Part shown: one piece after another, positions 21,420 to 32,320 of the stretch | Layout: every line of letters begins with the position of its first letter | Position numbering within the stretch: position 1 is the first letter of the stretch | Assembly (NCBI GenBank): GCA_028023455.1 | Contig: JAQFVV010000013.1 | Span: 7,534,411-7,598,410, forward strand | DNA: 64,000 bases | Source of the DNA: Epiperipatus broadwayi | Lineage: Eukaryota > Onychophora > Udeonychophora > Euonychophora > Peripatidae | Direction of reading: 5' to 3' | Program-made: the position numbers and the translations under genes | Notes under the pieces: generated by a model | Told to the model about the DNA's origin: nothing | The model's database searches: none | What the model saw: only the letters and a program-made list of their open reading frames with translations

Positions 21420-23255
21420 AAAAATATGCATGTACCGGTTAAGTTTGTACATTTATGTAACAAAATCTAGAATCCAGGTAAAGAGACCAAAGCTGACCTG
21501 TGCAAGGTGGTGATATCTTGAGACTAACCACACTTCAACTTATTTACCCATAATCCAAGTCTCAATACCCTATGAATGACATGCTTGAGAGTGTGGTTAT
21601 ATAACTTTTCTTCAAGGGAGAAACATGAAACTCCAGGTCAAAATTGCTCTTATTAACTAAAATCTATTATCTAATTAATAGGAATTTTATTAATGCATAG
21701 CTTTTCTACATAACCAGTGTTGAATGGAATTGGATTAATAATGAGACAGAGAATAAAATATATTAACTTAACTATACATTTATTTATAATGATTAATCAA
21801 AACTAAAATAACAATATATGTATGATTCAAAAGCATATTAAAATGCACCCAGGCATTTGAATAACTGAAGAGATAATATACTCTCTTCTTACAGATTAAT
21901 TATGAAGGGGTTGACATAAGTAATAATTAATGCTTTATATAAGATGAGCTTTAACAGGCTCTTATCTTATGAATTTAATTACAGAAAATATATAACTATG
22001 TTATGTCTATTTCCTATTTAAACATGTGGCTATTATATATAAGTAATCATACTAAACCTTAATAATGCATTTGATTATTACAAATATTTATATCTAAAAG
22101 ATGAGCATATAAATCAGTTCAAATAAATTATATTGAACATGGTTTTTCAAGAATATATCAGCCAAATGCTGAAATATGACATAATGAGGTAGAGTTTGCT
22201 GCTCTAGATTTACTTATGAGCTATGTCACAGGCAAATAACAATAGTAAAAGTAGCTCTGCAAATGGATTAAGGAATCAAGGGTTCTTGTGACAAATGCTG
22301 ATACCTTGGACTAATCGTCATGCTGTGAAAGAATTGAATATGTGATGGGGGACTTATGTGCTAACCTGGCCTTCAACTCAGGCTACCCTATGAAAGGAAG
22401 ATGTGCTGGCTTTACCGTGGCTCCATCTTAATACATAAATATATATGGCAGCAAAATGGGAAAATATTTAATGACACAACGATTCTTATCTGCCAAGCAA
22501 AGGAGTATAATAAATTTAATATCATGGATTACAAGGACAATAGCTTATTAGCTTTATCAATAGAAACCAACTCTTATGTAGCATAATGTATATATGCTAC
22601 TGATGAAAATAATTATATAGTCTTTATCCAGTTCAATCTATTTGGTTATTTATCAATTAATAAACATCTTAAGGAAGGAAAGTATATTTACATGGATTTA
22701 AGAAATAAGTTAACTGGCAAATATACTTATAAATATCCTCAAGGCTAGTTTAATTCTTAGTACAAAAATAAATTTAAGCTTCCAAATTTCTGATTAAAAT
22801 AAGCCCACATTTTAAATTTAACTCAATCAATAATTAATAAGAATAACAAGCACAGAATGAGTCGTTATTATTTATAGAATAGGATTTAAAAACAGCATGT
22901 GGAAAGATAATGCTATAAAAAATAATTAAGCAAAGATATTTAAAATACTATCTCCTTGACATACATTGAAATTAAGTGCTCGCTGTTTCGAAGCATTGGC
23001 ATATAAATACAATAAACATTTAAACTAAGATAATCAAGAAAGAAATATAGACATAACTGCAGTGATATAATTTAAATTAGGGAAATATTAAATTCATTTC
23101 TTCATGAAAAGAAATTACAAAATAAGCAGGTCATTTATAACTTTTAAAAATATTAATTTAGATAAAGCTTTATACATTATTATTTTAAACATTAAGAATG
23201 GATTTAATCTTTAGTTACATTTAGTTACAATTAGTTAATTACATTTAGATACTTT
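21420..23255 (-). other. likely LTR of the second family, then unassigned DNA
   Basis: An LTR should start (on this strand, end) directly right of the primer site. No second copy is in the window, so its extent cannot be measured. The less AT-rich parts 21440-21620 and 22260-22440 may belong to it. No coding sequence is recognised. Confidence 0.35.
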
Positions 23256-23261
23256 TAGTAA

Positions 23262-24257
23262 TAGTTAGCTAACTTGGATTTAGGTTGTTATAATTTATAT
23301 AAAAATTACACAGAGCTCTGCACTTTTGAAAGTATTTTTACTGATCATTATTCAGCTGGAACATAGGTGCTTGATCTGTAGGTTTGGTGAGCTTTCCTGG
23401 GTGGCTGGCATCATCTTCTTCCTTGGTTAGGCTATGGATCTTCTTAGGTGGTGTTATGGTCATAGCAGCATTGAATCAGAGCAACGCCCCGCATTTACCT
23501 CGTAGAGCAACAGCAGAGTGCCTTTCTAGCCATTTTAAAATTAAAACTGATGTGGAGTCTTGTAGCAACTGCTTTCATAAAATGGACCTGGCATTCCTTA
23601 AGCTTCAAACATACTCTATATTTCGCCTCAAAATCCATTAACTTTGAAATTTAATTAAATGTTATAAAATAACATAATTTTGATCTTAAACCTATTGATA
23701 GATTTCTGAGGTGTTATAATGTTTCCTTAGGCTATCAAATAGTGCCAGTCCAATGATTTTCTGTAAGACTTCTTGTTGTAAACAAATCTGTTTTAATTAC
23801 TTAACCAAAACTTTTACTTTTAATTACAAAAAAATAAGAAAGTCTTTTAACATATTTTAAAAAAAACCTTTGGCTTTTAACATATTTTTAAAAAAACTTT
23901 TTAACATATTTTTAATCATGCCACTCCCATATACATTATAATATAGATCGAATTATTTATCCACATATGAATTAACAATAATAAAATTTTTAATAAATTG
24001 ACCTTAATATTTATTCTACAATCAAACATTATTTATTACATATTCTGTGATAGTAATATGCTATAATTTTATTAATCCTATCTAATTATAGCACCGATTC
24101 ACATGTAAATATATAATGCTGTTGAGGCAGTCACAATAGTAGGTTTTAATGCTTGCTTTTATGAGATTTAACCATTTAAAATAAGGTTCGAACCTAGCAC
24201 AGATGAGTAGGTTATTAGGGTTGATGAAGAAACAGTAAGAGATTGGAAGGTTACCAT
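23262..24257. repeat. 1-kb repeat, copy 2
   Basis: Direct copy of 18025-19151 with about 100 bases fewer. Conserved blocks include ACACAGAGCTCTGCACTTTT, GCTGGAACATAGGTGCTTGA and TATGGATCTTCTTAGGTGG. The Helitron begins 70 bases to the right. Confidence 0.7.
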
Positions 24258-24729
24258 TTCAGTATATATATATGTGTGTCTGTTTGTGACAATATATATT
24301 TTTTAATTATTAAGGCATCTTATTTATCTATATAAATAAAAATGTTTGTTCAAAATCTTAAATCTCCAAAAGTTCTTCACTGATTGCTTTGAAATTTTGA
24401 CACAACATTGCATTCAAATAAGTGCATTTTTATATACCTATTATTATATAGATGTCACACCTGTGACAGGTAATTTCATAAGTATAGTTTATTTTTTCAT
24501 TGTTTTTCATTTCATTTTTTTAACTGTTTTCTTATTTTTTTAGTGCAACTGATGGTGGAATTGAGCTGCATCGATTGATCTGCATTTGAATTGAAATATT
24601 TCGTATTTTTTATTTTTTAGTTTGTGTTTTTTTCCTTTTTTAATGTTTTGCAATTTTATATATTTTGTTATAATTTTCTTCTTTTTCAGTGCAATTGATC
24701 TGCTTTAATTCATCCAAATAATACCTTGC

Positions 24730-25190
24730 AGATGATAACTTAGGTAGTCGTAGTCATAGAGCAGAAGCAGTGTGACGAGTAATTGCAAATCAAACTGAGG
24801 AAGAACGAGCATCAGTGAATGAACGAAATGGACAAAGAATGGCCCAAATATGTGCGGAGGAAGCAATAGTGCAGCCAGATTTGAAGATGCATGTCAATCA
24901 TGTTATGCAGTTTCAGATCTGCTTCATTCTCAACAGAATGAATGCGACAGGCTGAGAGTGTCTGAAAGATGTCAATGAGAAATAACAGATCAGTGTCAAA
25001 CACGACTCCATGCTCAGCATTTATGTGATTACAATCACCTTGCATTCTAGTACAACCCAGCTGATGATTATATTTTGAGCCAGCATGTTCTCATAGGCAC
25101 TATGACTGAAGTGTGTTCTTATTGCAAGGCTCTGAAATTTAATGGAGAAATAGAAATCCAAAGCTTTGCAATGGCATGTGCCTAGCAGTA
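24730..25190 (+). pseudogene. Helitron Rep/helicase, N-terminal part
   Basis: The translation gives IANQTEEERASVNERNGQRM and AQICAEEA, the charged repeats that open Helitron proteins. After several frame breaks come YNPADDYILSQHVLIGTMT-like sequence, and then EVCSYCKALKFNGE with its CxxC zinc-binding pair. It then jumps directly to the C-terminal segment. The HUH-endonuclease motifs (HxH, YxxxY) are absent. Confidence 0.75.
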
Positions 25191-25199
25191 AAAAAATTA

Positions 25200-25520
25200 A
25201 TGAGTAATGTCATAGAAGCAACAATCTTGACAGGACCTTTCAAAGGTGAAGATGTCCTCATTCCTCACATTCCTATGATTCCTATGGATATGCCATTTCA
25301 ATTTAAGAGATTGCAATTCCCAATTTGATTGGTGTTTACAATCATCATCAACAAAGCTCAGGGCTAATCTTTAGAATTGTGCAGTTTAAATCTAGACATG
25401 GATTGCTTCTCACATTAACAATTATATGTTGCATATTCTAAAGTCAGCAAACCATACAATCTCTATATTTGCACAGACAATGGAACAATAAAAAATATTG
25501 TATTCCCACAAGCAGTGTAA
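25200..25520 (+). pseudogene. Helitron helicase, C-terminal part
   Basis: The frame reads TILTGPFKGEDVLIPHIPMI, then MPFQFKRLQFPI, LVFTITINKAQGQSLELC, QLYVAYSKVSKPYNL with changes, and NIVFPQAV before TAA at 25518. This is the conserved end of Helitron PIF1-family helicases, including the TINKxQGQ motif (helicase motif V/VI region). A few in-frame stops break it. Confidence 0.85.
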
Positions 25521-25582
25521 AATTAAACATATTAGAAACGTGCACTTTCTCTTTTCTTTCTTTTCCATTTAAACCAGACTGA

Positions 25583-25600
25583 GCCACAGCAATGCGTGGC
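25583..25600 (+). terminator. Helitron 3' terminal hairpin
   Basis: GCCAC at 25583 pairs with GTGGC at 25596-25600, extended by GC pairs inside with one bulge. It lies 10 bases from the CTAC end, as expected for the Helitron rolling-circle termination signal. Confidence 0.8.
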
Positions 25601-25619
25601 TGGGTACAGCTACTACAAA

Positions 25620-26160
25620 TATAAAATTGAGGTCTCCCCATAACTTTTTAAATACAATAAGCTTCTTATTGTAGATATATCTTTATGCTTTCATCCATAA
25701 CTTAAAGAAAAAATCTATGCAGTTTATTATTTTCCTTCAAAAGTTTGGTTATATAACTGCTAGCAATAAGAATATTCTACTGTGGCAAGCAAAAACTATA
25801 TATTACATCATCACCATTTCTGGATTATCTACAGGTATTTTTCACTGTTGAGTTCCATCATTTGAGTTTAGCTGGTACACTTTGGTTGACTTAGCACAGA
25901 AATGTACCATTATAGCTTATTTAAGTTAATACTGAAAAGTACTTATTGGTGGCAGACAATTGATATAGCTCTGCATCTTACCACATTTTGAAGGGTTTCT
26001 TAATTTTATCAGTTACAAATACTCTTGATGTATATTTTGATTCTGTCTGTCTTCTTCTCTTCTTTTCTTATCTGATATATACAGCTATTGTCAACATGCA
26101 ATGAAATATATCTTCTATCAACCTTAATTTTAATTCTTTCTTGCTATTTTTCTTTCTTTG
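25620..26160. other. unassigned AT-rich stretch
   Basis: No gene, RNA or repeat is recognised between the Helitron and the foldback at 26163. Confidence 0.5.
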
Positions 26161-26162
26161 TT

Positions 26163-26350
26163 CTATGCTATCTTGAAAGTTGTATGTGTAGTTATAAGGA
26201 AATCACTTATATTCTTTAAGCAGTGAATATTAATCTAAGAGGTTAAAAGTTATAAACTGTTTACTTCTAACCTCCTCTTAGATTAATGTCCCCTGCCTAG
26301 AGAAAATAAATTTCTTTATAACTATGCATACAACTTCCAAGATAGCATAG
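26163..26350. repeat. foldback MITE with arms of about 88 bp
   Basis: CTATGCTATCTTGAAAGTTG at 26163 is inverted at the right end (CAACTTCCAAGATAGCATAG, ending 26350). The arms stay complementary to ATTAATCTAAGAGG near the centre. Almost no loop remains. It lies about 350 bases downstream of the GLOD4 poly-A signal. Confidence 0.8.
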
Positions 26351-26701
26351 TTTTACAAATGTTTTAATTCCAGTAAACACAATAAATACTAATAATAATA
26401 TTGCTTTATTTTGTATAAATTATATATTCAGTTTTAGCTAAGTGTAAGTCATTAATTGATTGAATCTACTCTTTTCATTATTTATATTTTTTTGTTGTGT
26501 TTTGTTATTGGGTTAAGTCTCTTTCCTATTTGGATTTAAGATGGCTTGTAATATATTACATCACAATGGGCCAAGTCTATATTATTACAATATATGAAGA
26601 CAGTGAAAAAAATAAAAGGGCATTTTACAATAAATAATATGAAAATAAAAAAGAGCAGTAATTTTAAATAGACCATTTATCTTTTAAATATTATAAAGAA
26701 T

Positions 26702-26707
26702 TTTATT
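26702..26707 (-). promoter_or_regulatory. poly-A signal of GLOD4
   Basis: AATAAA on the minus strand, about 58 bases after the GLOD4 stop codon, at a normal distance for a short 3' UTR. Confidence 0.6.
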
Positions 26708-26765
26708 ATTTTTATAATTTTTGTAATATATACATATATATTAAAATTTCTGTGGAAGTTTAATT

Positions 26766-27653
26766 TTAAATGTTAATTTTTCCACCCTTTTGTTTTGAAA
26801 ACCATTCATCACTTTTATCATCAGCTATTGCTTTGTTCAATAGTTCATCTGCTTTGGAATCAACTTTAGACAATGATCTAAATGCTTCATCTCCAACAAA
26901 ACATATTTCATGAGAATCTGGGTCTTGAAGAATCACAACATAAACTGTTGCTTTACCTGGAGTATCCAAACTGATCAGAGGGGTTTGAATTTTTGTATTA
27001 GCTTCTTTCATAGTATTTTCAATTCCAGAAAGCTGCTCAGTGGGGCATGAAAAAGCAACTCTTCCAAAAGCAGACTTATGATCTATAGGCTCTCCAAGAT
27101 CAACTAAAACCAATTTACACTGTTTTGTACAGTAGCCAATCTCTGCCGAATGTTCATCTTGAGAATAAATTTTCATTCCACATAAGTCAATCCAATAAGC
27201 CAAAGACTTTTTTAGATCAGAAACTCCCAAATTGCATGTCTTAATAGGATCGCAGTCAGTTGGCTGAGGTTCATTTAATAGAGTAAATTTATATCCGCCA
27301 GGAGCTTCTACTATGTACTTATCTCCATCAAGTTTTATAGGCCAATTATTTTGCTTAGCTCTGTCTATAGCTTCTTTTGATTGAATTGTAATTTCCAGAT
27401 AATCATTTCCTAATTGATAGCTTCCAACACCATAGTTATATGTTAATTCCAAGACAAAATGATTGTCTTCGGGTCCATAACCAATCATGGTCTTACTCCA
27501 ATGTCCATCATAAGGTCCATTGCAAGTAGCTTTGCACCCTTCTGTAAATTCTTCATGTCTTAAGACTGTCATACCCAGAATATCTCGGAAGAATTGAATA
27601 GTCAGTGGTCTATCAATTACTTTAAACACATGGTGTAAAAATCTTCTAGACAT
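26766..27653 (-). CDS. GLOD4: glyoxalase domain-containing protein 4 (GLOD4-like), intact
   Basis: A 295-residue protein of two VOC (glyoxalase/bleomycin-resistance) folds, full length for animal GLOD4. The first VOC half is roughly residues 5-125 (HHVFKVIDRP, FFRDILGMTVLRHEEF, CNGPYDG.WSKTM.GYGPEDNHF, ELTYNYGV). The second is roughly 137-257 (LGVSDLKKSLAYW, CGMKIY, FGRVAFSCP, SLDTPGKATVYVV, DPDSHEICFVGDEAFR). The tail KSDEWFSKQK matches the family end. GLOD4 is a cytosolic, mitochondria-associated protein in animals; its substrate is not firmly established, and it is not the classical glyoxalase I. The start is the first ATG of the conserved block. No intron interrupts the coding frame, whereas vertebrate orthologues have several. 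A splice acceptor sits one base before the ATG, so the mature mRNA probably has an upstream non-coding exon. Confidence 0.95.
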   Translation of the reverse strand: MSRRFLHHVFKVIDRPLTIQFFRDILGMTVLRHEEFTEGCKATCNGPYDGHWSKTMIGYGPEDNHFVLELTYNYGVGSYQLGNDYLEITIQSKEAIDRAKQNNWPIKLDGDKYIVEAPGGYKFTLLNEPQPTDCDPIKTCNLGVSDLKKSLAYWIDLCGMKIYSQDEHSAEIGYCTKQCKLVLVDLGEPIDHKSAFGRVAFSCPTEQLSGIENTMKEANTKIQTPLISLDTPGKATVYVVILQDPDSHEICFVGDEAFRSLSKVDSKADELLNKAIADDKSDEWFSKQKGGKINI

Positions 27654-27654
27654 T

Positions 27655-27680
27655 CTGGAAGAAAAAAAACTGAAAAATAA
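27655..27680 (-). promoter_or_regulatory. splice acceptor in the 5' UTR of GLOD4
   Basis: On the minus strand a pyrimidine run (TTTTTTTTCTTCCAG) ends in AG at 27655-27656, one base before ATG. This is a strong consensus 3' splice site. The first exon would lie at higher coordinates; no donor could be chosen with confidence. Confidence 0.6.
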
Positions 27681-27699
27681 AATGTTAACATTAACAATA

Positions 27700-28575
27700 A
27701 AATTGTTTTAAAAATTATTTTAATTATTAATATATACATATAGATATATACAACTAAGTAATAAATATATATATATATATTGCAATGGAAACTATGATTA
27801 AATGAATGGTCCATCAGATTTTGTTGGGTTAATTGCGAATATCATGGCAACTATTATGTGATGATAACTATTGTATCAAGAATATCTCTGCTTGCCACGT
27901 AGGATAAATAAACTCTAAAATACTAAATCTGATCATGAACAAATATAAATTACTTGATTTATTCATAATAGAAATATAAAATAAATGTAGATGTAGATGT
28001 AATAATTAAAAATATATATCTTTCCTTTTTATTAAGCTTTCATATTTTCATTAATTTATTATTTCTTAACCAGTTAGAATTTGGGCAACCATGCTTATCA
28101 TACTTTATAACATTTGTTCATTAATAATACAGAATGAATAACTTTATTGTTTGAGAGCACTGGAAGTAATAAACAAGGATCATGATCCATCGACCTTTAG
28201 CTTGCTCGAGAATCTGTCACTCTATCAATGCATCAAACCTTGCAGACATTTCACTTACATTCCTAGATTCTGGTTCAGTATACAATCATAAGAATTGTGA
28301 GGCTTATATCATAAAAGAATTTTAATTGCATGAAACACCACAATAATGAAGGATATCAAGTATATTAATTTTGATAAATATAACCTCTTTTATATATTTC
28401 TTTTTTTAAAATGATTCATACTATATCATGTTAAATGTGAACATTGTTCCATTTTTGCATTCGATGTTTCACGGCACATTCACAATAGATGAAATGCATT
28501 GATTTTGAAACATGAGAGCGCACACACACACATGGGCAGAGAGAGGGGGGTGAGTGAATTGTTTGGAGAAAATAA
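27700..28575. other. probable upstream region of GLOD4; AT-rich
   Basis: It would contain the 5' exon, intron and promoter of GLOD4, but no core promoter element can be singled out in the AT-rich background. A CA repeat followed by a GA/G-rich stretch lies at 28498-28552. Confidence 0.4.
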
Positions 28576-28580
28576 TATAG

Positions 28581-28656
28581 AGAATAGTTTAGAATGTATT
28601 TAATAAACTAAACTATATATATATGTCAAGTTTCTTATAGTATTCTAAACTATTCT
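28581..28656. repeat. 76-bp hairpin with 15-bp perfect ends
   Basis: AGAATAGTTTAGAAT (28581-28595) is exactly inverted at 28642-28656. The interior has a TA-run. It is a very small MITE-like or hairpin sequence. Confidence 0.7.
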
Positions 28657-28979
28657 TCATTTTTTTCAAATAATTCCTCATTTCCTGATATAATTTGACT
28701 CATATAAACGCATCTAAAGAATTTTTCTTATTCTTTTTAATTGTCATATCATAATTAAACAGATCATTTTATCACTTCTTCTATTATCCTTCACATTTTT
28801 ATTAAAGACTAATTTATGAATAATATTCATGCAATCTTATTATTTTTCATGTTGATCAAAAAATAGCAATATTATATTGCAAAATGAATTTGACTGAAAT
28901 AAAATGAATTGTATTGACAGTTGTATGCTATTGTTTACAATAAATAAATGATTTAAAAAATGTTTCTATATAACATTAA

Positions 28980-29980
28980 TAGTAATTACATTTTGAAGTG
29001 CAAGTGTCAAACTAACTCAAACCACATCTTTGACACCATCCACTTTGGATAAATACAGTAATGACTAATCATTTACTAAACTAGAGATTGTTTCTAGCAC
29101 AGATATAAACTTCAAAACTCAATTAAAGATTAGTATATCTGTTTGTTTTTTTTAAATTAGGCAAACACACACATGGAGTTATTCACATTTCTCTTTCCCA
29201 TGTGCAATATTTTATAAATATATTAAGTAACCTCAATACTACCACATATTCTTTTAAATTCATATAAATAAAGATACAATAAAAGACAAATGATCACCAA
29301 GATGCATTTCTTACATCCAGGTCACCATCTCTCAAATATATCTCTATTATACAAAAAATATTTATCAATGTTAAATAATTACATTTTGAATTACAAGTAT
29401 CAAACTAACTCAACCCACATCTTTGACACCATCCACTTTAGATGAATACAATAGTGATTATTACTAATCATTTACAAAATTAGATATTGTCTCTAGCACA
29501 AATATAAATTTCAAAACTCAATTAAAGATTTGTATATCTGGTTTTTTTTTAATTTTTTTAAGCACACAGACACACATGGAGTTATTTAAAAGAATATGTG
29601 GTGGTATTGAGGTTATTTAGTAAGTTTTATAAAGATATTAAACATGAGGAAGAGAAATGTGAATAACTTCATGTGCGTATGTGCTTAATTTTAAAAAAAT
29701 CAGATATATTAACCTTTAATTGAGTTTTGAAGTTTATGTCTGTGCTGGAGACAATCTCTAGTTTAGTAAATGATTTATCTAAAATGGTGGTATCAAAGAT
29801 ATGAGTTGAGTTAGTTTGACACTTGTAATTCAAAATATATTTTTTTAATACGGCTATTTTTCATATAATAGAGATGTATATAAGAGATTGTGATGTGGAC
29901 CCACTGATGAGTGCTCGTTCAATATGAATTACATCTTGGGATCATTTTATATGAATTTAAAAGAATATGTGGTAGTATTG
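28980..29980. repeat. diverged direct and inverted repeat cluster
   Basis: The unit starting ATTACATTTTGAAGTGCAAG at 28985 recurs at 29382 in direct orientation. A third copy is inverted at about 29583-29990 (sharing GAATATGTGGTRGTATTGAG, TTTAATTGAGTTTTGAAGTT and GTTGAGTTAGTTTGACACTT in complement). The unit length is about 400 bases. The inverted copy holds an extra segment with CTGATGA near 29911 that the direct copies lack. No coding sequence is recognised. Confidence 0.75.
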
Positions 29981-29999
29981 AGGTTATTTAATATATTTA

Positions 30000-31285
30000 T
30001 AAAGGATTAATACTAATAACACAGAAAAAAAACATAAATTACATATTAATAAATAAATTATTCCAACATGGTATTACTATTTTTACACACATGCTATTTC
30101 TTAACATTTATTTAATTAGCTTAAATATTCTCATATTCACTAAGACTATAATTTATACATAAAATTTTATATATGATTTATATACCTAAACTTATAATCA
30201 CAGTATATTTAAACTGTATTTTATTTCTCTTTTAAATTTTCATTCCAGGTAATTCATATGCAGTAATGAAATTGCAATCATTTAGTTTTGCTTTTTATGT
30301 AAATATACAAATATAAGCCGTTTTTTTTTTCTCTTCAATATTTCTAATTTAATTTGGAAATTTAATCTGGTAATAGAATAAGATCTAGTTATCTTTTTCT
30401 AATGATCTGATTATAAAATAATGGGTATCAATAACAATAAAAACACTGCATTCTGAAGATTCTGGAATACATAAGTTATACTGAAACAAACTTCTCTTTC
30501 CGTTTGATGGTAGTTATAACTTCAACTATTCTAAAGAATGAAGCTCTTTGCCATCTTGTACTTTAATCTACTGACAGATAACTTCAACCTTTCTATTATT
30601 CAGGTCTTACTGAAGCAAAAAGCCCACAAAATAAACAAAAAAAAACAGAATTTGCACATAAATTTAAGTGCACCTCAGTAACAGTTTATGTTACACTTAT
30701 CTTACTTTTGTTTTTTATCACTCAAAAAAAAAAAAAAAAGCAATATAATCTAAATGCTTATTTTTCCATGGTCTAGTTTATAAAAATTCTACTGATCAAC
30801 TCGAAAATTATATATATAAACATTAAAAGCCTGAATCTAAATTAGTCAATAAAATAATTAAAATTATCCCAAATTCAAAATTAAATGACTAACCAAAAAA
30901 AAAAAAAAAAAAACTGTATAATTCAATTAATAGTTTCTCTGTCAAAGCAGACTTCTCAATCATTGATTATGTTGCATAGTCTTGTTTTCATTTCCCTAGT
31001 CTTATTTAATTTTCAATTTGGGGTAATTTTAGTTATATATATTATCACAGAATTAACTGATTCGTGAATATAAAATGAAACTATATTCAAAAAATGTATT
31101 TATGTAATCTAAAGTGAAAAAATCTTCCGCTTCTTCAATCAAATATTTTATTTTTATGATGTACAAATCAATATCCATGCCTATAGCAGATTGTCATAAT
31201 ATCTTTTCCTCAATATAATATATACACATTATATTTTTATATTTTCATGGTTATATGATGTAGTGAAATCTTTTTTGTTTTAAAC
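30000..31285. other. unassigned AT-rich stretch
   Basis: No gene is recognised. Poly-A runs occur at 30724-30739 and 30895-30912. Confidence 0.5.
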
Positions 31286-31399
31286 CATGTATTATTTTAA
31301 ATTCCGATGTTTCAATAAAATATTATTCATCATTGTCAAGGTTAAGGTCTTAATGAAGAACTGTTAGGTCTTAGGTAATAAAGAGATTGAGTGTGAAAT

Positions 31400-31960
31400 A
31401 AAGAACAATCATTTATATTTATATTTGATGGCTGATTATTCAAAATAGATGAATTAACAAACTTTTTATTTTCTTCAGTTTTACAATTAGTTGATTTTAG
31501 AAAAAATGATAAAATAACTGGTCTCCACAAGGCTGAAATATGTTGTGCTTTATCAAATTTATTTAAACCACCTGGTCTTTTTAATATTTCAATAGATTTT
31601 CATATTGTTTTCAAATGATACTTTTCCAAATTAGCAAGTATTTTACCATTGTCAAAATCAGATGTGACCAGTTTTTAAAAAATGCTAAATAAAAGCTGAT
31701 GCATTTAACTTTTAATTGAAGGCATTTTTATGCTCCCTAATTCTGACATGAATTCATCTATTGTATTAACCTACTCAGAATTTCAGAGACATTTTGGTAT
31801 TTCAAAAGTATTTGGTCTTTAGGTTTACAGAAAAAATTAACCAATTTTTTTGCTAGTGAAAAGGTTGGTCATAATATTAAAATTAGAATCTTCTTCTGAT
31901 CTTATCAGCAACTTCTTTGAAATAAGGTAAAACAATTCTATAACTAGTTGTCAGTTGTAT
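31400..31960 (-). pseudogene. Penelope-like element C-terminal region (RT end and nuclease end)
   Basis: In shifting minus-strand frames: VIELFYLISKKLLIRSEED, then NIMTNLFTSKKIG and RPNTFEIPK (the stretch after the PLE reverse transcriptase, of type PYFxxVxDKIRRxxxxxNI...FTSKxKIGQFL). After a gap follow TSDFDNGKILANLEKYHL, IEILKRPGGLNKFDKAQHIS and ALWRPVI, the C-terminal end of the PLE GIY-YIG nuclease part. The catalytic GIY and YIG motifs were not found. Stops show it is dead. Confidence 0.65.
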
Positions 31961-32239
31961 TATCTCTTTTCTTCTTAGTATCAATGCTATGCAAAGCTCT
32001 GTATGTGATATTATTGTAATCATTAGTAAATATTTATAGTTGGTTCTATATCTTGAGCAAGATGATTGTTATCAACAAACTATATGCTCTCATCAAAAAA
32101 AAACTTTGTCACAAAGTATGAGGAGGAGGATGATAATTAAAATTAAGATATCTGATTGTATGGGTGGATTTTCTATAAACAGATATTGTAAAAAGTTATC
32201 AGATTTTCACATTCAATCTCATTATTTGTTAAGACCTAA

Positions 32240-32296
32240 CAGTTCTTCGTTATGACCTTAACTTTGATAATGATGAATATTTCGTTGAAACATTGG
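32240..32296 (+). ncRNA. decayed hammerhead-like motif in the PLE arm
   Basis: The plus strand shows TTGATAA (consensus CTGANGA), then GATGAA, TAT and TTCGTT forming a six-pair stem II, then GAAA, ACATT (a worn ACGTC-type stem III and site) and GGGAATTT. The stem is good, but two core bases and the cleavage end are changed. The inverted arm at about 31300-31345 carries a second worn copy (minus strand: TTGACAA, GAAACATCGG). Confidence 0.4.
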
Positions 32297-32320
32297 GAAT
32301 TTTAACAAAATAATATATTC

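Larger units (their letters stand above)
24327..25613 (+). mobile_element. internally deleted Helitron
   Basis: The left end is A then TCTATATAAATAAAAATG; the right end is a hairpin followed by CTAC then T (consensus CTAG/T). Helitrons start with TC, end in CTRR after a short hairpin, and insert between A and T, as here. Inside are the first part of a Rep/helicase protein and its last about 100 residues; the whole Rep catalytic and most of the helicase region is gone. Stops in the remains show that it is dead, but helper-dependent movement was possible. Confidence 0.85.
31289..32320. mobile_element. Penelope-like element relic within inverted arms
   Basis: Inverted arms of about 115 bp at 31289-31405 and 32195-32320 share AAGAACTGTTAGGTCTTA, AAGGTTAAGGTC-like and ATTCATCATT blocks. 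They enclose about 790 bp with decayed PLE coding on the minus strand. Each arm carries a hammerhead-like motif facing outward. PLEs are known to have such ribozymes in their long terminal repeats, often in inverted arrangement. Confidence 0.7.

Noticed and set aside
18025-24257. Calling the two 1-kb repeats LTRs of one element
   Set aside because: No primer site adjoins either copy, and the shared sequence continues past the possible TG...CA ends; kept as plain repeats.
24812-25045. Minus-strand 77-codon frame
   Set aside because: It is the antisense shadow of the Helitron N-terminal relic.
27617-27814. N-terminal extension of GLOD4
   Set aside because: This frame is not in phase with the conserved start and is an I/Y-rich intron-like sequence ending in a splice acceptor.
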